Shown one piece after another: positions 12,030 through 48,548 of a DNA stretch of 64,000 bases. The notes beneath the pieces are model-generated. The model was not told the DNA's origin. It saw only the letters and a list, made by a program, of their open reading frames with translations, and searched no databases. Origin of the DNA: Cristatella mucedo. Lineage: Eukaryota; Bryozoa; Phylactolaemata; Cristatellidae. Every line of letters begins with the position of its first letter. Within the stretch, counting starts at the first letter, position 1. The position numbers and the translations under genes are program-made. The stretch lies in contig WPIO01000075.1 of NCBI GenBank assembly GCA_009760855.2, positions 255,501-319,500 of the forward strand, written 5' to 3'.

Positions 12030-13289
12030 GTAAGACGCACAGGCCACCAACTTGGACCGCGATAATTTGTAAATTTCATTGCTTCAGTACGGCGATATAT
12101 TCGTCGTGGCTGCTGTACTCGCACGTAACCGTTCGCCCTTGCCGTATCGTGAGAAATAAGAGAACTTTGAAATTCTGTTCTGGCCGATAAAGCAACTTTT
12201 CTTTACTAAACGTAGCCATGATTTTCTTCTTAATTTAGCTATAAGGACATATTAGAAATTTTACTCCAGAATAAAAAATATTGCAATTTGTTTTCTAGCC
12301 TCAGAGAAATATCCCTTAAGACGCAATTTTTAATTTTCCTATTTATAATGGCAAGGCATTCCTTGCAGGGAACTTGTCGCAGCTTAATCTTGTTGTTCTT
12401 GGCGAACGTCACATCCTGGATTAGTGCAGATAAACGATTGAATCACACTTTTGGATACTATCAGCCTACATTTCCGAATGCAGTTACGATAGTTATACTT
12501 ATACGTATGTAATTACGATAGTTGCACACATACGCATGCAGTTACGAGTTTTTTACATGTACTACTACGTAGTTACAGAGCTTCGCAGAAAATCGTGTGG
12601 ACGAAAAGACGGATGTTAAGAGCCCATTAATAGTGTGCATGCCTCTATTTCTTGACCAAAACTTTGGAAACATAAATGAGGAAGTTTGACAGTGCTAGAG
12701 ATTATTAGGGGCTCCTGAATTATGATTAACTAGCTCTCACTGATACGAAAACATGGCTCACTTAAACTTTGGAAGGCTGGACTGAGGGCACGCTGACCTA
12801 GCCGACCGAGGCTGGTCTAGCTGGCGGGCACGCACCGTCACGAAATTTTCGGCAGCTTTTCAACGTAAAAACTCAGCTGGACGACGAGTACGCACCGGAA
12901 GTGCCAGTCGCCTCTTTGGGCGGTAGCAAAGGGAGAGTGCCAGCTACTGAAGCAACTCAACCAGCAACTGAAGTCTCTCGCTCGCTCTGCCAACCTATCC
13001 GAGCTCTTTCGCAGACAAGATTATACTTTCAACCAACCTCAGATCTCTCAAAGAACCCATCTCAAATCCTGTACAAATCACGATTTCAATCGTACGTAGC
13101 CAAAGCACGGAAATTATTTCCGATTGACCACCCCACGGCTTGCCGGGAGTTAAATGCAGCTGAAAACTCACCGGTTCCTCGCAATACATGTTGGGTAATT
13201 TCAGCGCTGTCCTCTATGCACTTTGCGTTTTGAAGTTGTACATATTGCACTACTCCCAAAATGTGCACGCTTCTTTTCCAGTGTAGTGA

Positions 13290-13452
13290 TAAGGCACACT
13301 AGGTAAGGCGGTTGCTTTCACGACCTCGGTCCCGAGGTCGTGGGTTCGATTCCTGCGGTGGGCGATCCTTTATCGCCACTGCAAGCGGTGGTGATAGCCG
13401 TAAAGGCTCTTCTATCGCTAAGCAAAAAGAGGCTGTTTAATCAGCTAGGATT
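13290..13452 (+). repeat. tRNA-derived SINE, family I (best full copy)
   Basis: ggcacactaggtaaggcggttgctttcacgacctcgg is an A-box-like head and gtgggttcgattcctgcgg a B-box. The body is 'cgccactgcaagcggtggtgatagccgtaaaggctcttctatcgctaagcaaaaagaggctgtttaatcagctagga' with a short T run. It lies within the PARP intron. Confidence 0.85.
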
Positions 13453-14070
13453 TTTTTTAGAAAGAGACTTTGCTCCACTAGAACGCTAACGATTATTTGA
13501 TTTTGCTCAGCTGTTTTGTTTAGCACTACACCTAGCCAAAGGGTGTGGACTCGTAAAGGGCTAAGGGTAAAGACGCAGCCGCAAACTTGCTAGGAGCGAA
13601 AGTAACAACAATACAGATCAAATACATAGGTATTCAGCAAATCATAATGCGTGAATTAAAACTCTGTACATGTGCTAGATGAAAGCCAGATCAGCAAAAA
13701 ACCACTGGTGAATGACGTGCGTTGTATCGCCCTGTGACCAAAATACACGATAGCACACAAGACAAGGCGCTCGGACGTTGAATGCCTTGGCTACGCAGCC
13801 CTGTTTCCGGCGCTGTTCAATGGTGAAGCGTGCTTTATTTATAAAGCGGGTCCGTCAGCTCACAATGCGGTTTGACAAAGTGCAGCTATAATGTATGCAA
13901 ACTAGTAGCTTGCCAACAATGCGAATCTAATGCAGCCCGTGCTGCTTAAAAGTGCTCGGCAGCATTTGAAACAAATAGTGAGGCATTTCTAAGGCACCCT
14001 CAGTAAAGTAAAGGTCTTTCAAGGCAGTTTAAAAAGCTGATAAAAAACCATGTCAATTGCTTGACAGCAG

Positions 14071-14360
14071 GCGAATTCCGTTTGCACGGCGTTGGAACTT
14101 ATTTCTCGGTGGACGCTTTCGGTGCGACCCGCACTGCTCGACCGAACAAACTCGGAGAGACGCAGACAATTTACTGCCGGGTGGCCACTGGAGAATACCA
14201 CGAGGGTAATGAAAGAACAAAGGTCCATTCTTTTAAACCTGACGGTTCCACGGCTCGGTACGATAGCACCGTCGATGACGTCTGCTCGCCTAAAGTTTTC
14301 GTGACGTTCCACGACTTAGAGGCTTACCCGTCGTACATGATTAAAATGGGATTGGCTTAG
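14071..14360 (+). CDS. Last exon of a PARP14-like ADP-ribosyltransferase domain
   Basis: After the acceptor 'cttgacagcag' the frame carries HGVGTYFSVDAF (GxGxYF with the second triad residue, Tyr), RVATGEYHEGN and RYDSTVDDV, then KVFVTFHDLEAYPSYMI, and ends at TAG 14358-14360. This is the C-terminal half of the PARP catalytic domain, which transfers ADP-ribose from NAD+. At the position of the catalytic Glu of poly-ADP-ribosylating PARPs a hydrophobic residue stands (KVFV), as in mono-ADP-ribosylating PARP10/14/15. The exon itself is intact and its phase fits the exon ending at 12029. Whether the gene works depends on the disrupted upstream exon. Confidence 0.88.
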
Positions 14361-14559
14361 GCACCGGCTGGCGATAGCGCCCTAGCATGGTGAGTGTGTC
14401 TGTAAAGTCAAACATAAAGTTTAAAAATGTCACGATTGTCACAGAAAGCGAGCTCATTATTTCGAGCCCAAGCAAAGCCCTAGACCGTTGTGATATTCGC
14501 GAGAAGGGCGAGAGACATTGCAACTGGCCACTGCAGATGCTCTGCGAAAGTTAAATTTA

Positions 14560-14690
14560 AAAGCGGGCTAGTCGATCGGCGTCATGTACATATATCGGCT
14601 ATTACCACCACTTGGAACCGTCAATAAAGGATCGCCTAACTGCATGACTCAAGCCCACGAACGACCTGGGCAGTGAGTAGCGAGCACGTT
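14560..14690 (-). repeat. tRNA-derived SINE, family I, diverged
   Basis: The minus strand shares the 'gatcctttattgacgg...aagtggtggtaatagccgatatat' body with the full copy at 13.29 kb. The head is partly lost. Confidence 0.55.
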
Positions 14691-15582
14691 GGGCCCTGGC
14701 AAAGACCCAGGTTGCAAGGAGTCATTGCGAGGATTTGCGAATGGTCGCCTGTACAAGCGGGGCAACGGGGCTGAAGGCGGTGAGGTGACGCACACTGCCG
14801 TTCCCATGGCAGCTCCGGAAATTGAAAAGTGCAAAACGCGGACGTAAAGGCCCAGCTAGCCTTCTCGATTCGAATATAGCTTTCCGAACGCGAATTCGGC
14901 ATAACTGGTAACGATTTGTACTACTCGGTGAGGCCAGATGCCCTGACTTCCCGTGGGCGCGAGCCCATAGCAATGAAACGCTGCGACAGCCTCTCCAGAC
15001 AGCTTGTCGTCAGTGTGGGTGGCGCCATTGAGCGATAAGTATCCTGCGTTGGCCGCCGAGTTCAGTATTAACAATCGTGCCCGCCATGCAGCTTCAGTCT
15101 GGGCAATCTATAACGTTTCCGGTCACAAAATGATCCAGCCGAGGGAAACGTTAAGTGCTGGCGAGCTCTCTGACTGAGCTATAACAGACATATTATTCTT
15201 ATTAATATTAGGCCTCCATTGTGTACCCCACGGCAGCCGTTTTATTTCGCTGCACACCGCCGAACCACTGTCAGTTCCGAAGCCCCTTGACAGCTGAGGC
15301 GGCAGCTTGTGAAAGTGGACGTCCCGATGCCGCCGCCAGATGCATGGATTCGCTGCTTGCCTGCTATATCTATGTCTGTATCGATGGGTTCGATCTTAAT
15401 GATTTTAAGAAATGTAGATGTGTAACCGCGTAGAAGCTCGTCCCCCGGTTCTCTACCGGTGGACTGTGTCATGCAGTGCTGCAGTGCGGTTAAAACACAG
15501 GCGGCCGCAACTGGGTGCCGGAAGCAACAGTTTATTGTGGGCCTGTTAGTAGTGGTTACGCGCCGGCGCAAGCGCTTTACGC

Positions 15583-15735
15583 GGCGCGTACCGGACCGAC
15601 GGAGTTAACTGTGCGAACTCCCGAAGCCCGAGTATGATAAACTACCCTATGCGTTTACGCGGCGGCGCGTACCGGACCTACAGAGTTAACTACACGAACT
15701 CCCGAAGCCCGCGTATAATACACTATCCTATGCTC
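15583..15735. repeat. Tandem duplication, period about 81 bp, 2 copies
   Basis: ggcgcgtaccggacc(g/t)ac(g/a)gagttaact...cgaactcccgaagcccg is present twice in direct orientation. Confidence 0.8.
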
Positions 15736-15984
15736 GCGTCGCTAGCGATTGTGAAGGCGGGTTGCTACAGCACCCCAAGATACGAGCAGCTAACTGAGTA
15801 GCCGGCAGAACACAACTGCGCAGTCTAAGTTGCACTTAGCTGTTCGTCGCCGTAGGTTCGTCTCGTGCTCTCGAAGCGTAGTCTCGCATCGACTACCAAG
15901 CTGCAGCCCTGAGCTTTTTCAGTCGTCTCAATATATTCTCTCTCCTCTCAACTCCTGACCTCGCAGCTGCTATTTCTACTTCAG

Positions 15985-16205
15985 CATATTAGTCGGTGCA
16001 CATCCTGACCGCAACGTCTGCACCAGGCTTCATTCTAACTTTAGCTGGTAGACCAGGAGTCGGGCTTGTACTAGCTGTCCAAGTCGAACCCGCTAAGACA
16101 ACCACATTAGTCGCTCCATCTCCTAACCGCATCGCCTGCATAAAGCTCCATTCTAACCTGAGCTAGGTGAATCAGGAGCTGGGTCTGTACTAGGCACCCT
16201 AGTCG
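15985..16205. repeat. Tandem duplication, period about 117 bp, 2 diverged copies
   Basis: The motifs 'ttagtcg', 'cctgcaccaggcttcattctaac' and 'ccaggagtcgggcttgtactag' recur in order as 'ttagtcg', 'cctgcataaagctccattctaac' and 'tcaggagctgggtctgtactag'. Confidence 0.75.
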
Positions 16206-17084
16206 ACCCCCCCCCTCTAAGGTAAGGGCTCCCATCGTGGATAAGCTGAGAGCTGCACCAGTGCAGATGTATGCTATATATATGTGTGCTATAACTGCTG
16301 TCTACGCCTGCTTGCCTAGCCGAGTCAGCCGCTGTTCACGTCCTGAAATCTCTTGCAATGGCCGGCGGATGCTCAGGAAGATAGGATCCCGAGATTGCAG
16401 CCACAGCTTGCTGCCCTGTGAACACCGCGAGGCTCGAAGACGAGCTTACTGATTGCCATTGCGGCTTAGCATGACGACACCAGACCTGCGTTCTTCGCGG
16501 CCAAGCTCGTCCTCGCATTTGTGACTCCCCCCTCGATCTAAACTTTTGTAACTTAATACTCACAGGTTTCCCCGCCAGTGCAATAGTACGCTCACGTTTG
16601 GTTGGTGCACAGCTCGACAGCCAAACTTGTCTGTCGCTGTCGCGTACGTGTCGAAGTGCCATGGGGAAAACATGTAAGACCTGTAGCGTAAGCTGGCAAG
16701 TTGAACGCCACGAGGCCAAGCGGGTTCTTTAATTCGCAAGCCGGAAAACGTTCTCGCCAGGACGAAGTGAGTAAAGTTCTACCACTGCGAAGTGAGCACT
16801 TTCGAGCGCAGAGAATTCTGAACTGCCATGAGGAATTTTGTACGTCAATTCGAAGCATTCGGGGAAATAGCTAATAGTCAATGGTTGAGCAGGCTATTCA
16901 ACATTCCTCAACTCTTCGCTTCAAATTAGTGGTCAGAAAGTTAATCCGTGCGGCCGCTTGCTCGGTCGGTCCGATTGCTAATCGTGGGGCAGAAGTTGGT
17001 GCTGATATTAGGCGAACTCGTACGTTCAGTCTCTCGCAGGTAAGCTGGTCTGGCCGGCAGACTTTCTCTACTGCCGCTGGTTTG

Positions 17085-17215
17085 GCCCACTGGTTAAGGT
17101 GCTCGCCCTAAGTCTGATCGAGGTCTTGGGCTCGAGCCCCTTGGCATATGGAAAGCGCCTGAATTGAGGCCAAGTTCTCTTAGGGCGCTATACGAATGAA
17201 TAATTTTATTTTTCA
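17085..17215 (+). repeat. tRNA-derived SINE, family II
   Basis: The head 'ttggcccactggttaaggtgctcgccctaagtctgatcgaggtcttgggctcgagcccc' is tRNA-like. The tail 'aaagcgcctgaattgaggccaagttctcttagggcgctatacgaatgaata' resembles the LINE tails in the window. Confidence 0.75.
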
Positions 17216-17992
17216 TTTTCCTCTACGCTCGCAGGCTCCCGCAGGTTCTCGCAGGCTCTCGATGCTATGCGTCACGTGATGCTTCAGGTCGGCAAGTCGC
17301 AATCGCACCGCTGGCTGCTGTGCCGTCGCTACTTTGTCGGAGGCAGCTGCAATTTGCCTTCAGCGAGAACGCTCGCAGGTTCTTGCAGGCTATGCCGTGC
17401 ATTTAATACGTCCTTGGAGGTGGGGCACGCGAGCGAGCTCTCCTCTGCCGACGCGAACGATGAACCGGCAGCTGCATAGGTCATGTGCACGGCGACTGTT
17501 GTGCTCTTTGCTGCTGCTTGCTCAGAAAGTGCCGAATTTAGTCTGCCTTTGCTTAGTGATATTTTATTATCTAACAAAATTCCGAAAACAGAAAGTATGG
17601 AAGATTTATCAGCAGCAAAGCCGAACCGGATCTCTTCTACAAAGCTTCCAAATCCAAAGTCCATTTTTTAGGACGTCAAAGGAAATTACACAATTAAGCT
17701 AGATTTGTAAAAATATCAGGCGCAAATCTACGCAACTTCTTTTATAGTTTATACTTGCACCATTCAAGTAGCCTGTATGAAGTCTGCATACACAATGCTA
17801 TTGAAGCAGGCAAGCTATATTTAGGATGCATTTAGAAGTCTGAATTATACAAATATCAAACGAAGAGAAGGCATGTACTTTTGTTCGATTTACAATATAA
17901 CCAAAGTTTTCACACCTCCGGCTACTAACCGGCGTAGCCTAAAACCAGACAGCCAAGAAAGTGTACCCTAGCTTTTGAAGCAGTCTCTTGCT

Positions 17993-18142
17993 TTACTTGT
18001 CAGCGCGAATTTCATCTGCCAAGTCTTTCCGATCGAGATCTTCCATCTCTAAAGCTTCAATAAAGGCTGTTGAAGCCTTATCGCCACGATCTTTCACGGC
18101 ATCTAGAAGATTGCGAACTTTAGAAAATCTTTCGCGTTCTTC
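17993..18142 (-). CDS. Last exon of a CARD-domain protein (C-terminal half of CARD)
   Basis: After the acceptor 'cgttatag' on the minus strand, 49 codons run to TAA. The sequence matches the second half of a CARD: RFSKVRNLLDAVKDRGDKA, then TAFIEALEMEDL. The LLD-V--RG-KA--FI-AL spacing is the family's helix 4-5-6 signature. It joins in phase 0 to the exon at 18341-18483. CARDs make homotypic contacts in caspase-activating and NF-kB-activating complexes. The N-terminal architecture of the protein is not visible, so its effector role is unknown. Confidence 0.75.
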   Translation of the reverse strand, partial: EERERFSKVRNLLDAVKDRGDKASTAFIEALEMEDLDRKDLADEIRADK

Positions 18143-18340
18143 CTATAACGTAAAGCGAATTAATTCATGTAAATATCTACTTATTAAAGCGAGAAGGTAC
18201 ATCTTTCCCTCCGTCACGCGGCAAGATGGCGAACTTCCATTAAGTGGCAAGATGGCGCAGCGTTGTCGTCGGTGACGGAACTACTACGACTCAGCGAAGC
18301 GATTCGAAAGACAGTGAATGATTGTCGAGGTTTCCATTAC

Positions 18341-18483
18341 CTGAATGTCATTTTTTACTAATTTACTTATATGCCCCTGTGAATACAGTACATCGGCTAT
18401 CGCGTTGGCTTCAGACTTCCCCAGTCTCTGTACAATTGTGTTGGTATTTCGCTTCAGCATGTTCGTAGGCTTCTTACGGTCAG
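18341..18483 (-). CDS. CARD-domain exon (N-terminal half of CARD)
   Basis: The exon has an acceptor (ctcaccag) and a donor (GACATTCAG|gtaatgg). The frame contains LKRNTNTIVQRLG, IADVLYSQGHISKLVKNDIQ and runs straight into the CARD half in the next exon. Its length (143 nt) and its 5' phase mean that at least one upstream exon must exist, which I did not find with confidence. With the next exon it makes about 96 residues, a normal CARD length. The acceptor could also lie a little farther upstream, since the frame stays open. Confidence 0.65.
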
Positions 18484-19777
18484 CTGGTGAGATTCTGTTC
18501 TCACAATTGTTCTCTAAAAGTTACAGCTTAGGCCTGAGACAAATAGAACACATTCACATATAGCGGCAGCCATTATATGCCGATGTTGCTATATCTGCAC
18601 ACACCTTGTAGCTAAAATTTTCGGAATCTCGAGTTGAATGAATACGGACTGGCTAAGGTGTCAGGTACATCAGGTATCCGGTACAGGTTCGCAGGTCCAC
18701 GAAACGATATTCAGGTATCGAGATATTTTCTGTCGGGGGAGGGGCTAGTTAGCGACAGCAGCGAGCGCTCCATTCAAACTGTACAATTAACAAAGTCTTC
18801 TTTCCAGGCATCTACTGGCGAACCCTCTGCCCAGCCAACATCATGCCCGATTAAATGGTCTCGTGCGGAATATTTCTGAAGATCATGATCCTAATTAATT
18901 AGGCTGAATTTACGCTAAAAAACGCTTACACTATACTTTTTGAAGTGTCTAGCTCATTGGCGCTCTTGCAGCACATTCAAAGTCCTAGAATCAGCAAATC
19001 CGGACGAACTGAGAAAACGCTACCCGCCGAGCATTTCTGTCTACGCTTCGAGATTCTTCTACAGGAAAACAGAGGTACACCATTGATTTCTTAAGCAGAG
19101 ACGGACTGCACTGTGAGCACGCTAGCGTACGCTCGCGACAAATCACGGGAGGTTTCATGCAGTGTCGGCTACGGCATCGGCACCCCACCCCCGCCCCGAT
19201 TTCACCGGCTCTCGTTGCCGCCGGTGCACTGACGCTTTAATAGCTTAGTGAATTCGTCGCATGCTTTGCTTCTCGCCGCCCCCCCAAGTCTCTCCGGCTC
19301 ATGTCATTGCTATAGCGATAGCGGCTCTTCGTCTCAGCGTCTGCAGCTTCACGCCATTCAGCGTTCGGACGTCTCTCCGACCAGTCGCTGCTGGCGCGAC
19401 TAAGGATCGAATCAGCTGCATCAGCTTCGCGAGAATCAGTCGGGCTTCCGCTTCTCGCCTCACTTTCTCCCCCTGTCGTTGCTACTGGCGGCATCATCGC
19501 CGTTTCCTTTTTTCAGCTTCTGCTGCTGGATCTTGATCGGTAATAATTCAAAAATTGTACTGGCTGCGAATTTAAAGTTTACCTATAATTCGCAGTCATT
19601 TGTATTTAAAATAACCGGGAAGCTGTCCAATACGATAGTTCTGCCAGCTTTTAGTGATCTCGGAGTATGCAACAAAGAGAGAGCACATCTGGGGTAGAAT
19701 TGGCAATTTCCGGTTGGTCGTCGTCATTAGCTCAGTTCCGTTTGTTACGAGAGCACTTATCGCGAAAGCTAGTTCCA

Positions 19778-19835
19778 TGCTGTCTAGACTCTTGAAGAAT
19801 GGCGACACGCTTTTGAGTTGCCAGTCTAGACAGCA
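19778..19835. repeat. Inverted repeat, 13-bp stem
   Basis: tgctgtctagact (19778-19790) is exactly reverse-complementary to agtctagacagca (19823-19835), with a 32-nt loop. This could be a MITE remnant or chance. Confidence 0.6.
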
Positions 19836-20229
19836 CGGATAGTGCTTACACGACAAAGGCAACCCGTTTTCTGGTTGCCTCCGGGAACCGAGAACACGTC
19901 CGTGCAAGGCTATAGAAGGCAAGGAGGACAAATGAAAGCGACTGCTACATCGAGAAAACGTATTAAAAAGTATGTAACCGAAAACGAAGCAAAACATGTA
20001 GCCTAATATTAAAAAATAACTTCTAGCTCATGCAAAAGCTCAGCTGCTAAAAAAATTACAACTTGCGATACCCATTCGATGTGAAAAAACACCCTTTGCA
20101 TTCAAACGATTACATTACTCTGAACCAACCGTGCTATATATGTAAGTCCGAGAATTCGACTATAAGATGAATAGCTGATGAACAGCTATACACATCACGT
20201 TTAAACACAGAAGTACAAATTTACATGAA

Positions 20230-20409
20230 TCAATCCTTTGCAGCATTTTTAATAGTCTGCAGTTTTCCACAAACATTAAACTTACTCAACCTTTCAATAA
20301 AGTCAGCAACCTCTTTGCAGTCTTTGTCGGTTATCAATTCTGCAACAAAAAATTCTGAGTCATGGAGGGACTTTTGCAATCTCAAAGAGAATTTACTCAT
20401 TATAATTAA
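20230..20409 (-). CDS. Small orphan ORF with death-fold-like composition
   Basis: An ATG-initiated frame of 59 codons is rich in amphipathic helix pattern (FSLRLQKSLHD, KEVADFIERLSKFNV) and ends at TGA. Its shape loosely resembles the first half of the CARD exon at 18.4 kb, but identity is too low to claim homology. It may be an upstream exon or a decayed copy of that gene. Confidence 0.25.
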   Translation of the reverse strand, partial: LIIMSKFSLRLQKSLHDSEFFVAELITDKDCKEVADFIERLSKFNVCGKLQTIKNAAKD

Positions 20410-20609
20410 ATACACAGCCATAACATCTCAGACTCTAGCTAGAACCGCTTCGGTCACGCTTGCCAATTATCGGGGCATGCAATTCAGAAACCACTAAAAC
20501 AGAATGGCAATATCTACTTCGCAATCGTGCCTGCCTACTTTTAGCTAACGAACATCACCAAAATCAGAGAATATTTAGATAAGTATACGACAGGAAAGTA
20601 AATTAAAAG

Positions 20610-20715
20610 TCGGCTGATCCAATAGCCTCATTTGTATAGAAGCAGAAGAGAATCATTTGCAGATATCACCTTGCTTCCTCTAGGCAATAAACGATTGTCT
20701 AATGCAGGCATTGAA
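20610..20715 (-). repeat. tRNA-derived SINE, family I, eroded
   Basis: The minus strand keeps the 'tatacaaatgaggctattggatcagc' end and part of the body. The tRNA head is poorly preserved. Confidence 0.5.
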
Positions 20716-20734
20716 CCAAAAGAAAAATCTCAGC

Positions 20735-20895
20735 TGATTTAAAAGCCCCATTTGTGTAGCAGCAGAATAGCCTTATCGGCTATCGCCACCGTTTGAAGCT
20801 GGCAATAAAGGAACGACCCCACTGCAGGAATCGAATCCACGACCTCGGTCGTGAAGAGAGAGCACCTTACCTCCTGGGCTATCAGGGCTTGGTGA
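20735..20895 (-). repeat. tRNA-derived SINE, family I
   Basis: On the minus strand there is a B-box-like 'gtggattcgattcctgcagtgggg', the 'cggtggcgatagccgataaggctattctgctgctacaca' body and a GGCTTTTAAATCAGCT end. Confidence 0.75.
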
Positions 20896-21264
20896 CCAGC
20901 GACCTGGGTCGTGAACCTTACCCCTACGCTAAGATTCTCAAGAACCTCACCTCTAGGTTAAGACCAGGGACTTCCAAACTCATTCATAGGTTTGTGATAT
21001 CGTGCCTAAATTACTGCAACCATTTCTTTTAATTCCGGACCCCAGGTCAGAGCCCATAGTCGGCTGCAATTGGTAAAACAAAACTCTGCAGCTCATCCGG
21101 TCTGTCGTCAACTATGCATAGCTGTTACATCCTACTGATATCTGACCACCGCTGGCTATCAATCAAGCATCGAACTGTCGTCAAGTTCCCATCACTGTCT
21201 CACAGGTGGCTTGACTCGCCTGCAACAGTGGCCTACCTATACGGCCTGTTTGCTACTCCAGTGC

Positions 21265-21345
21265 GATCTAGAAAGAGATTGAGTTATCTGAGGGCGTTTT
21301 ATCGAGTGCATTATTATTATTATCATTATTATTATCTCACAGCAC
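21265..21345 (+). repeat. LINE/SINE 3'-tail fragment with (ATT)n
   Basis: 'gatctagaaagagattgagttatctgagggcgttttatcgagtgcattattatt' is the shared tail module. Confidence 0.65.
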
Positions 21346-21654
21346 CCGCTCCTCAGCTCATTTAGTCATCTCGCGATCTCTAGCACTAAACTGAAATCGC
21401 TCGGTCAAAGAGCCTTCAGCTCGAACGCACCAAGTGTCTCGAACTCGTTGCTAGCAACGGTCACTACCTGCATTGACCTGCATAGTTTAAGTCTGAGCTA
21501 AAGACGCACAGACATTCTTCTCGCTTTTCTCTTCGCCCGAGTAAACTGCCACATTTATTATGCGCTCTGCGTGCTTATATGTGCCTGGTTCAATGTGTGC
21601 TACTAGCTAGATGTCACACTAACCGGTAGCCCTGAGTGACTAATTAAATAAGTA

Positions 21655-21815
21655 TTAGCTGATTTAACAAGCTTCTTTGTAAAGCGGCAGAACAGCCTTA
21701 ACAGCTATCCAACACTGCTTGCAGCTGGCAATACAGAATCACCCAATTCAGGATTCGAACCCGCGACCACGGCCGTGAAGAGCTAGCACGTTTCTTCCTA
21801 GGGCATCACGGTATT
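21655..21815 (-). repeat. tRNA-derived SINE, family I
   Basis: The minus strand carries 'gcgggttcgaatcctgaattgggtgattc', 'gccagctgcaagcagtgttggatagctgttaaggctgttctgccgct' and the 'gttaaatcagct' end. Confidence 0.7.
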
Positions 21816-22149
21816 CTTGCCTACTTTAGCATGCAGGCCTAAGCACGATACTGGGGGGGGGGGGGCTGGAGAATGGCAAAGATACAGCCAGGAATTTGGT
21901 GCGACGGTGACGGCAGAATCTCGACCTTCAGATGTGCGGCTCAGGATACAAGCTCTGGGTCTAGGGTTTACACATGATACATGGCTTGTTATAGACTGCT
22001 GGTTTTTGGTTCTCTGGCTATGAATGTAAAGGGTATCGATAGGGATCAGATTCTCTTGATGCTATACATGCTATGGATGCTATACAAACTACATCAATAT
22101 TATGATTATTACTATAGGTAGAGTCTATCTGCAAGTAGAGCTGGACCTA

Positions 22150-23345
22150 TAGGCCGTGTTTCACGTTCCTTACTACCACATCCTCATTGAACGCCTATCA
22201 CTTCACCAGGGCATCACAGGCACTGCACTTAAAAAAAGTACGTCCTATCACAAGAGGGTTTCAGCGAGTAAATTTTTGCCAAAGGTCATTAGGTAAACCT
22301 GTAAAGAATGGTATATAACAGATATCTGTTCTAGATCCACTACTACTTATACTTTTGGGTCTAATAACTGCACATTCGATGGACACAGGGGAAGCTTTAA
22401 TTTTTATTCAAATGACAGACAGCTCTGCATGTTCTTTGTTCCCTTCTTGCCTTCCAGTAGGTTAAACTCTCAACTTACTTGCAGCATGTACAGTATTGCT
22501 GATATGAGTATTGATACATTAACCTACCAGTCATAGACAAACTAGATGCTACTCAGGTATTGGAGCGCTTAATCTTCAAATTGGGCTAAGCCGGTATTTC
22601 TCCTGTAGCCACTATATGGAATCCGGAAGTTCTCTTCCACAAAATGAATTTTCCCTAGACGACTAAATCGGTTACACAGTCAAGTCAGCGTATTTTTCTG
22701 CTCCATTACGCTGTAAAAAGTAAGGATATCACAGCCAAGCTAGGCCATTCAATAGTGACTCCCCCTTAGGACTCCTGTAACTCATTACTTGCAGATCTTG
22801 CAGCTTTTGCAATTACGATGCCTAAAATTGTCCAAAAACCATGCAGGTAGTCTTGTCTAGCATAAGCAAAGTTACTGACATATTGCACATCTTATCAGTG
22901 AACTGCACTTGCTCCCAATCAAGCACCATATCGACTTCAAAGTTCTGTCACTCAAATAGCTCTGGCCTACCTATTGTAAATATTTCGAAATCGAGCTTAC
23001 CAAACCACAAGTTCCTCTGATCAAGCTGCTTAGATGTGCCTTTAGGCAACCTCAAATCCTTTATAGACCACGAAGTCCGTTCGCATGCTCCCAAAGCCAG
23101 GATATCACAAACGGCTGCCATAACGACACCAGCAGACTTTGCAAAAACTTTGAAAAAAGCTTGAACACCAGTTCCTCATAACCTTCGTAGGTGCGTGAGC
23201 ATTGCCCTTCGTGCATTTGTGATCACTGACATGTGATTGTTGTCACTAAACAATTGTCACACTCCCTTCTCAGCAATTGCAAAGTGCTTTAGAAGAGATC
23301 GAGTTCTGCTATAAAAATGTTTAAGAAGACTATTATCAATAAATC
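22150..23345 (+). mobile_element. Degenerate CR1/L2-type LINE: reverse-transcriptase remnant and 3' tail
   Basis: Interrupted frames still show RT blocks: HILIERLSLHQGITGTALK (the 'LL-RLS-H-GI-G-AL' helix) and SVLDPLLL (degenerate QGSVLGPLLF). Farther on comes the typical CR1/L2 3' region and the tail 'caaagtgctttagaagagatcgagttctgctataaaaatg'. It has many stops and frameshifts, so it is inactive. Confidence 0.6.
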
Positions 23346-23617
23346 ATGGGCTGTATGTAAAGTAGCCAATGACATTTGCTAAGAAATACGACGAGATTTT
23401 GAACGGCAAAACCAGTAGCTAGGGAACCTACACTAATAACACACGGCACAATTTGCAGACAACTAGTGGGTAACCAAATCTGATAGTTGGTACACTTAAT
23501 TAATCAAAGTATACAGAAAGGTTACTGCAAGTTTATCGTCGTCAACGTTTTGTACAAGGATATATGAGGCAAATCATTGAAATGCACTCACGAGACATTC
23601 AAGGTAATGCAGCCTAA

Positions 23618-47721
<24,104 letters not shown>

Positions 47722-47729
47722 TCAAACAT

Positions 47730-48484
47730 TGGAAAACAAGAAACTAAAATAACAGCACTGCTTTTTCCTAGAGGTAAACCGACGAGGTACCCATGTCATG
47801 CAGCTACAGTCAGGTGACATGCAGGCACAAAATTCGCTGGATACAGTAACGCAAGCTAATCAAGCTGTCTGACGTCCAGCTGATTGTTACTTGGAATGTT
47901 CCCAAGTCTGGACGTCTGATGAGGCACTTGAGTGCACTTTTGGCTATTGTGCACCTTAAACCTTGGGTTCCAACTGCCCCAAAAAATGACCACTAATCTG
48001 CCCCGGGTGCGGCTTGCTAGCAGCAGGAGTTTGACAGCAGAAGCTGCCACCCTGTTTGTTGGTAGGTAGTTGGTAAGGAAGTTGGACTGCAGTCAGCAAA
48101 GAGTGACCACCTTTAAAAGCATGTAGGCGTGCACAATCCATAAAACATATCAGCTGGATCCGGGGCACGAACGATGCTATTTGGGGATGCCCACGATGTC
48201 AAGAGTCGGACATCTTCCTACAGTGACCAGCAAGGCAGGTACTCAGAGTCAATCTTGGCTGATCACGGTGGCAATTCTCCATGCAGCACAATGTCGCAAG
48301 AAACCATGCCCAACTTATGGACTATGTGCTTGAAAGGGTACGATAAATGAATTTTTACTGGCAAAGGCTGAACATATCAGTATCAGCTCTGCTCACATTC
48401 CTGCTCTTATTTTAATTATATTCCTCCATGTCCCTTTCATCAAGGTTTCGTTATAGTTTGCCTGGATAGGTCGGCAGTCTCGTC

Positions 48485-48548
<64 letters not shown>

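Noticed and set aside
14019-14312. Minus-strand ORF of 97 codons
   Set aside because: It is the antisense shadow of the PARP last exon on the plus strand.
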